Assembly (NCBI RefSeq): GCF_003201875.1
Contig: NZ_QJKD01000005.1
Span: 1-64,000 of the forward strand
Source: Hungatella effluvii
GTDB taxonomy: Bacteria > Bacillota > Clostridia > Lachnospirales > Lachnospiraceae
DNA: 64,000 nucleotides
Direction: 5' to 3'
Of the stretch, positions 61,451 through 64,000 are shown piece after piece. The number at the start of each line of letters is the position of its first letter. The first letter of the stretch is position 1. Under the pieces are notes generated by a model, which was not told the origin of the DNA, did no database searches, and saw nothing but the letters and a program-made list of their open reading frames with translations. A program made the position numbers and the translations under genes.

Positions 61451-63124
61451 CTAATCTTCATCCAATTCCCGGTTAATCCGGTTTCTCATCTGGAGAATCC
61501 AGTAATCTGACTTCGGATACCGCTTAAAGGTGATCGGCTCTCCCAAATCCTCCTCCAGCATATTAACGACGTACTCTCTCCCCTTCTTATCGGCCAGCTG
61601 CTCCATGGCCCTCACGTCCTGCATCGTATGGCACAGGACCATCATGCGTATGGATTCCTCCGGTTTTCCGTCCGCTCCCGGATACACCAGGAATGAATCA
61701 CCGGATGGGAATGCGCCGTCGGCATCCGTGGACCGGTAGGGATCCAGGGTCTTTAATGAGTACTGGGAATTATAAAAATTGTATCCCCAGTGAAGGATCC
61801 CCTCCATACCGTATTTAAATACCTGCGCGCCATAGATACGGCATCTGGCGGACGGCATGGCCATGAAGCGGTTGCTGACCAGATAATCCTGGGCTGTACA
61901 GTAATAGCTCCACAGAGGCGTAACGCCCGCTTCCAGAAATGGTTCCATATGGTCGTTGGAGCACACCGGACAGTCGATTTCTCCCTCCCTGCAGACCGCA
62001 AGGCTGGAGATGGCGTCCATGATGACGAAATCCTTCAGATACGGCGCCACGGATTCTCTCGCCTGCTTATAGGATAAGAGATGCTGCGGCTCCGGTTCAT
62101 CGGAAATGTGAAATCTGGTTATCCCGGCAATGCCTAATTCCCGCAGCTTTTCCGTCAGCCTGGGGAGATAGGCCTCCAGGAATGTGGTGTAGCGTCCGCC
62201 CACGGCCGGATCATCCCAGCCGAACAGCTTTATTTCCTTCCCGTTCTCCTCGGCCATGATCTTCGGAGGATGACCGGCTCCCCACTGGGTAAAGAGATGG
62301 GACATTTCAAAACAGGTCATGCCGCAGGATAAGCACATGGCAGCCCAGCGCTCCAGCCTGGCAAAATCGAATTCATAGCCGCCCCCTGGAAGCACCTTTA
62401 CCCCCACCAGCTGAATCGTGGTCCGCTCTCCGCCGGGCGCCGTGTCGAGTGGCGGGGTGAACTGCGGCGTCAGGATCATATTACAGCCCCTGGCCGCAGC
62501 CGCCGATATGAAATTCTCCATGATCCTCCAGTGCTCCTCGGAAAAGACAGGCACCTGGTAATAGTCGGCAAGGCAGTCTCCGTGGAACCATTCCGTGCGC
62601 AGGAGTCTCTGGGGACCGAGCACGGTCCGGTACACCTGTATGGAGGTCTCTCTCCTGCACAGCTCCTCACCCTCCGGCGAGGCAAATACCACAGCCACAG
62701 GAATTTCCCCGTGCGGTCCGTTCTCCGGAATCTCCACATCAATCCACAGGCTCTTAAACTGGCCCGGTGTGAAGGTAATGCGCCCTCCTGCCGGCTCGGT
62801 CAGCAGATCCGGATACATTCCCGGCTGTGTGCGCAGATAATTGCTGTCCGTGCAGCTGTTTACCGGGCGCAAGGATGGAACCGGGATGATCTCCCGGATA
62901 CGGCAGTATTCTGCAGCCGGTGATTCCACCCGCACCACCGCATCGAAATTTCCCCGACCGCCATTTCCGCCGCCGCAGGTATACGCGGCCACGAAGCTGA
63001 ACGTCTCCCCGCGGAGCATCGTAAATCCGGTACAGCATGGATCCTCTTCCGGCTCCTGTCCGGGAAATACCTTCGCCAGTGCGCTCATCAGTTTTATCTG
63101 GTATTCTCTGTTATCTTTCATCAT
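61451..63124 (-). CDS. GH123-like (DUF4091) glycoside hydrolase
   Basis: A 557-aa cytosolic protein with no visible signal. The N-terminal part is beta-rich and the C-terminal part is a TIM-barrel of the former DUF4091 family (PF13320), now grouped with GH123 beta-N-acetylgalactosaminidases. The catalytic Asp-Glu pair is likely in GITRFHISDEPEPQHLLSYK. Other conserved parts are FEMSHLFTQWGAGHPPKI and YGMEGILHWGYNFYNSQYSL. It overlaps the sulfatase gene by 4 bases, so both may act in degrading a sulfated GalNAc-containing glycan. Substrate is inferred. Confidence 0.85.
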   Translation of the reverse strand: MMKDNREYQIKLMSALAKVFPGQEPEEDPCCTGFTMLRGETFSFVAAYTCGGGNGGRGNFDAVVRVESPAAEYCRIREIIPVPSLRPVNSCTDSNYLRTQPGMYPDLLTEPAGGRITFTPGQFKSLWIDVEIPENGPHGEIPVAVVFASPEGEELCRRETSIQVYRTVLGPQRLLRTEWFHGDCLADYYQVPVFSEEHWRIMENFISAAAARGCNMILTPQFTPPLDTAPGGERTTIQLVGVKVLPGGGYEFDFARLERWAAMCLSCGMTCFEMSHLFTQWGAGHPPKIMAEENGKEIKLFGWDDPAVGGRYTTFLEAYLPRLTEKLRELGIAGITRFHISDEPEPQHLLSYKQARESVAPYLKDFVIMDAISSLAVCREGEIDCPVCSNDHMEPFLEAGVTPLWSYYCTAQDYLVSNRFMAMPSARCRIYGAQVFKYGMEGILHWGYNFYNSQYSLKTLDPYRSTDADGAFPSGDSFLVYPGADGKPEESIRMMVLCHTMQDVRAMEQLADKKGREYVVNMLEEDLGEPITFKRYPKSDYWILQMRNRINRELDED

Positions 63125-64000
63125 ACCTCCCCATACGCCTCATTTACTTCCGGGAAACGGGCGCATACCTCCCGCTGCCATCCATGCAGGAGCATCCGGA
63201 GCCGCGCAGCCATCTCAGGCATGTTTTCACAAATATTGTTCGTCTCACTAAAGTCCGCTTTCAGGTCGTAAAGTTCTCCGCGTCCGTCTTCGAAAAACTC
63301 AATATACTTGTAGTCTCCCAGAACAACGGAAGCGGCAGGAGTCCCTCCCTGGTTTCCATAGTGTGGGTAGTGCCAGAAGACAGGCCTTTCCGGCATGTGA
63401 TTACCGGCCAGCAGAGGAACGATGCTTCTTCCGTCGATGGGAATCCCGGCTTTTTGCGGTACACCGGACAATTCCAGGAATGTGGGATAGAAATCCGGGG
63501 TCGTAACAGGCACGTCACACCGGCTCCCCGGAGCCACGTGGCCCGGATACTTAACGATCAGCGGAACCCTGGTTCCGCCCTCATAGACCCAGCCCTTTCC
63601 TTCCGAAGCGGGCAGATTGCAGGTGGGCGATCCTTCGCTTGTGGCGAGTCCGCCGTTATCAGAAGTGAATACCACCACGGTATTCTCCTCTTCTCCGCAC
63701 TCAGAAAGCGCATCCAGCAGCCGTCCGATATTCTGATCCAGATTCCAGATCATTCCCGCGTAGGACGGATCCGACTGAATCACTCTTCTGACCACGCGCC
63801 GTCCCTTCTTATCCTCGGTATGGTGTAATTCTCCTTCCACCAGGGCCGTCTCCTGATCGAGCCCCTGCTCTCTCGCCTTCTTCTCGAAGCGCTCCCGGTC
63901 CTCATCCTTCACCTGTATCGGTGTATGTACCGCGTAATGGCATAAATTCATGTAAAATGGCTTCCTGCTTCCGCCCGCCTTCCGCTCTTTCAGCAGGCGG
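63121..64000 (-). CDS. Sulfatase, C-terminal part; gene start outside the window
   Basis: An open frame runs from the stop at 63121 to the window edge, about 292 codons. Sulfatase features are KPFYMNLCHYAVHTPIQ, VVVFTSDNGGLATSEGSP (the metal-binding DN) and GWVYEGGTRVPLIVKYPGHV. The N-terminal catalytic formylglycine motif lies beyond the window. It is the upstream partner of the GH123-like gene, with a 4-base overlap. Type I sulfatases in gut bacteria remove sulfate from mucin or glycosaminoglycan sugars. Confidence 0.93.
   Translation of the reverse strand, partial: RLLKERKAGGSRKPFYMNLCHYAVHTPIQVKDEDRERFEKKAREQGLDQETALVEGELHHTEDKKGRRVVRRVIQSDPSYAGMIWNLDQNIGRLLDALSECGEEENTVVVFTSDNGGLATSEGSPTCNLPASEGKGWVYEGGTRVPLIVKYPGHVAPGSRCDVPVTTPDFYPTFLELSGVPQKAGIPIDGRSIVPLLAGNHMPERPVFWHYPHYGNQGGTPAASVVLGDYKYIEFFEDGRGELYDLKADFSETNNICENMPEMAARLRMLLHGWQREVCARFPEVNEAYGEV

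Overview
The window looks like a chromosomal segment of a Clostridium cluster XIVa / Lachnospiraceae gut anaerobe. The gene order rho-rpmE-yqhQ-prmC-prfA, the rpmG-secE-nusG-rplK-rplA-rplJ-rplL block, AGGAGG-type ribosome binding sites, a LoaP antiterminator inside an exopolysaccharide operon and the absence of any outer-membrane system all fit a Firmicute. Species cannot be fixed from sequence reading alone. No rRNA, tRNA or CRISPR array was seen.

Layout, left to right: the 5' end of an IS transposase gene (1-281, minus); a translation/termination block (prfA, prmC, yqhQ, rpmE, rho; 433-5778); a phosphodiesterase and rarA (6019-8674); a two-component ANTAR antitermination system with its apparent target, an APC permease plus UcpA-like dehydrogenase operon (8912-13497); a polysaccharide deacetylase, a cytidylate-kinase-like protein, a small membrane protein and an acyltransferase (13576-16739); a Trk potassium-uptake operon with a KdpDE-like two-component pair (16750-21594), preceded by a 163-bp fold-back repeat; a cold-shock gene and the ribosomal protein operon with leader structures (21976-26268); a sugar ABC importer without its ATPase plus a DUF5107 protein (26381-31628); a small zinc-ribbon protein and an XRE regulator; glmM; then a surface-polysaccharide operon on the minus strand (33951-58367).

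The polysaccharide operon starts with a cell-wall-binding-repeat protein, an unknown membrane protein and the CpsB phosphatase / Wzz / CpsD tyrosine-kinase regulatory trio. A PglF-E-D-C-like set follows that could make and transfer a diacetamido-trideoxy sugar. Then come glycosyltransferases, a Wzx flippase, an EpsG-type polymerase, acyltransferases, a UDP-galacturonate pathway (Ugd and an epimerase), and last a large cell-wall-binding-repeat protein. The central part is much richer in A+T than its flanks, suggesting transfer.

The most interesting signal is upstream of this operon. A tyrosine recombinase gene (58796-59653) lies beside three related 24-bp imperfect palindromes (58498-58521, 58694-58717, 58768-58791). 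The first has its core inverted relative to the other two. Two sigma-A-type promoters, both TTGACA with 17-bp spacers, sit just before the second and third sites and at present point away from the operon. Inversion between the outer sites would aim one or both at the operon, so this looks like a multi-state invertible promoter caught in an OFF orientation. Further down the same operon an 11-G homopolymer sits next to the start of the tyrosine phosphatase gene, a possible second phase-variation point. Right of the recombinase are a cysteine desulfidase-family gene and a GH123-like hydrolase with a sulfatase that runs off the window end.
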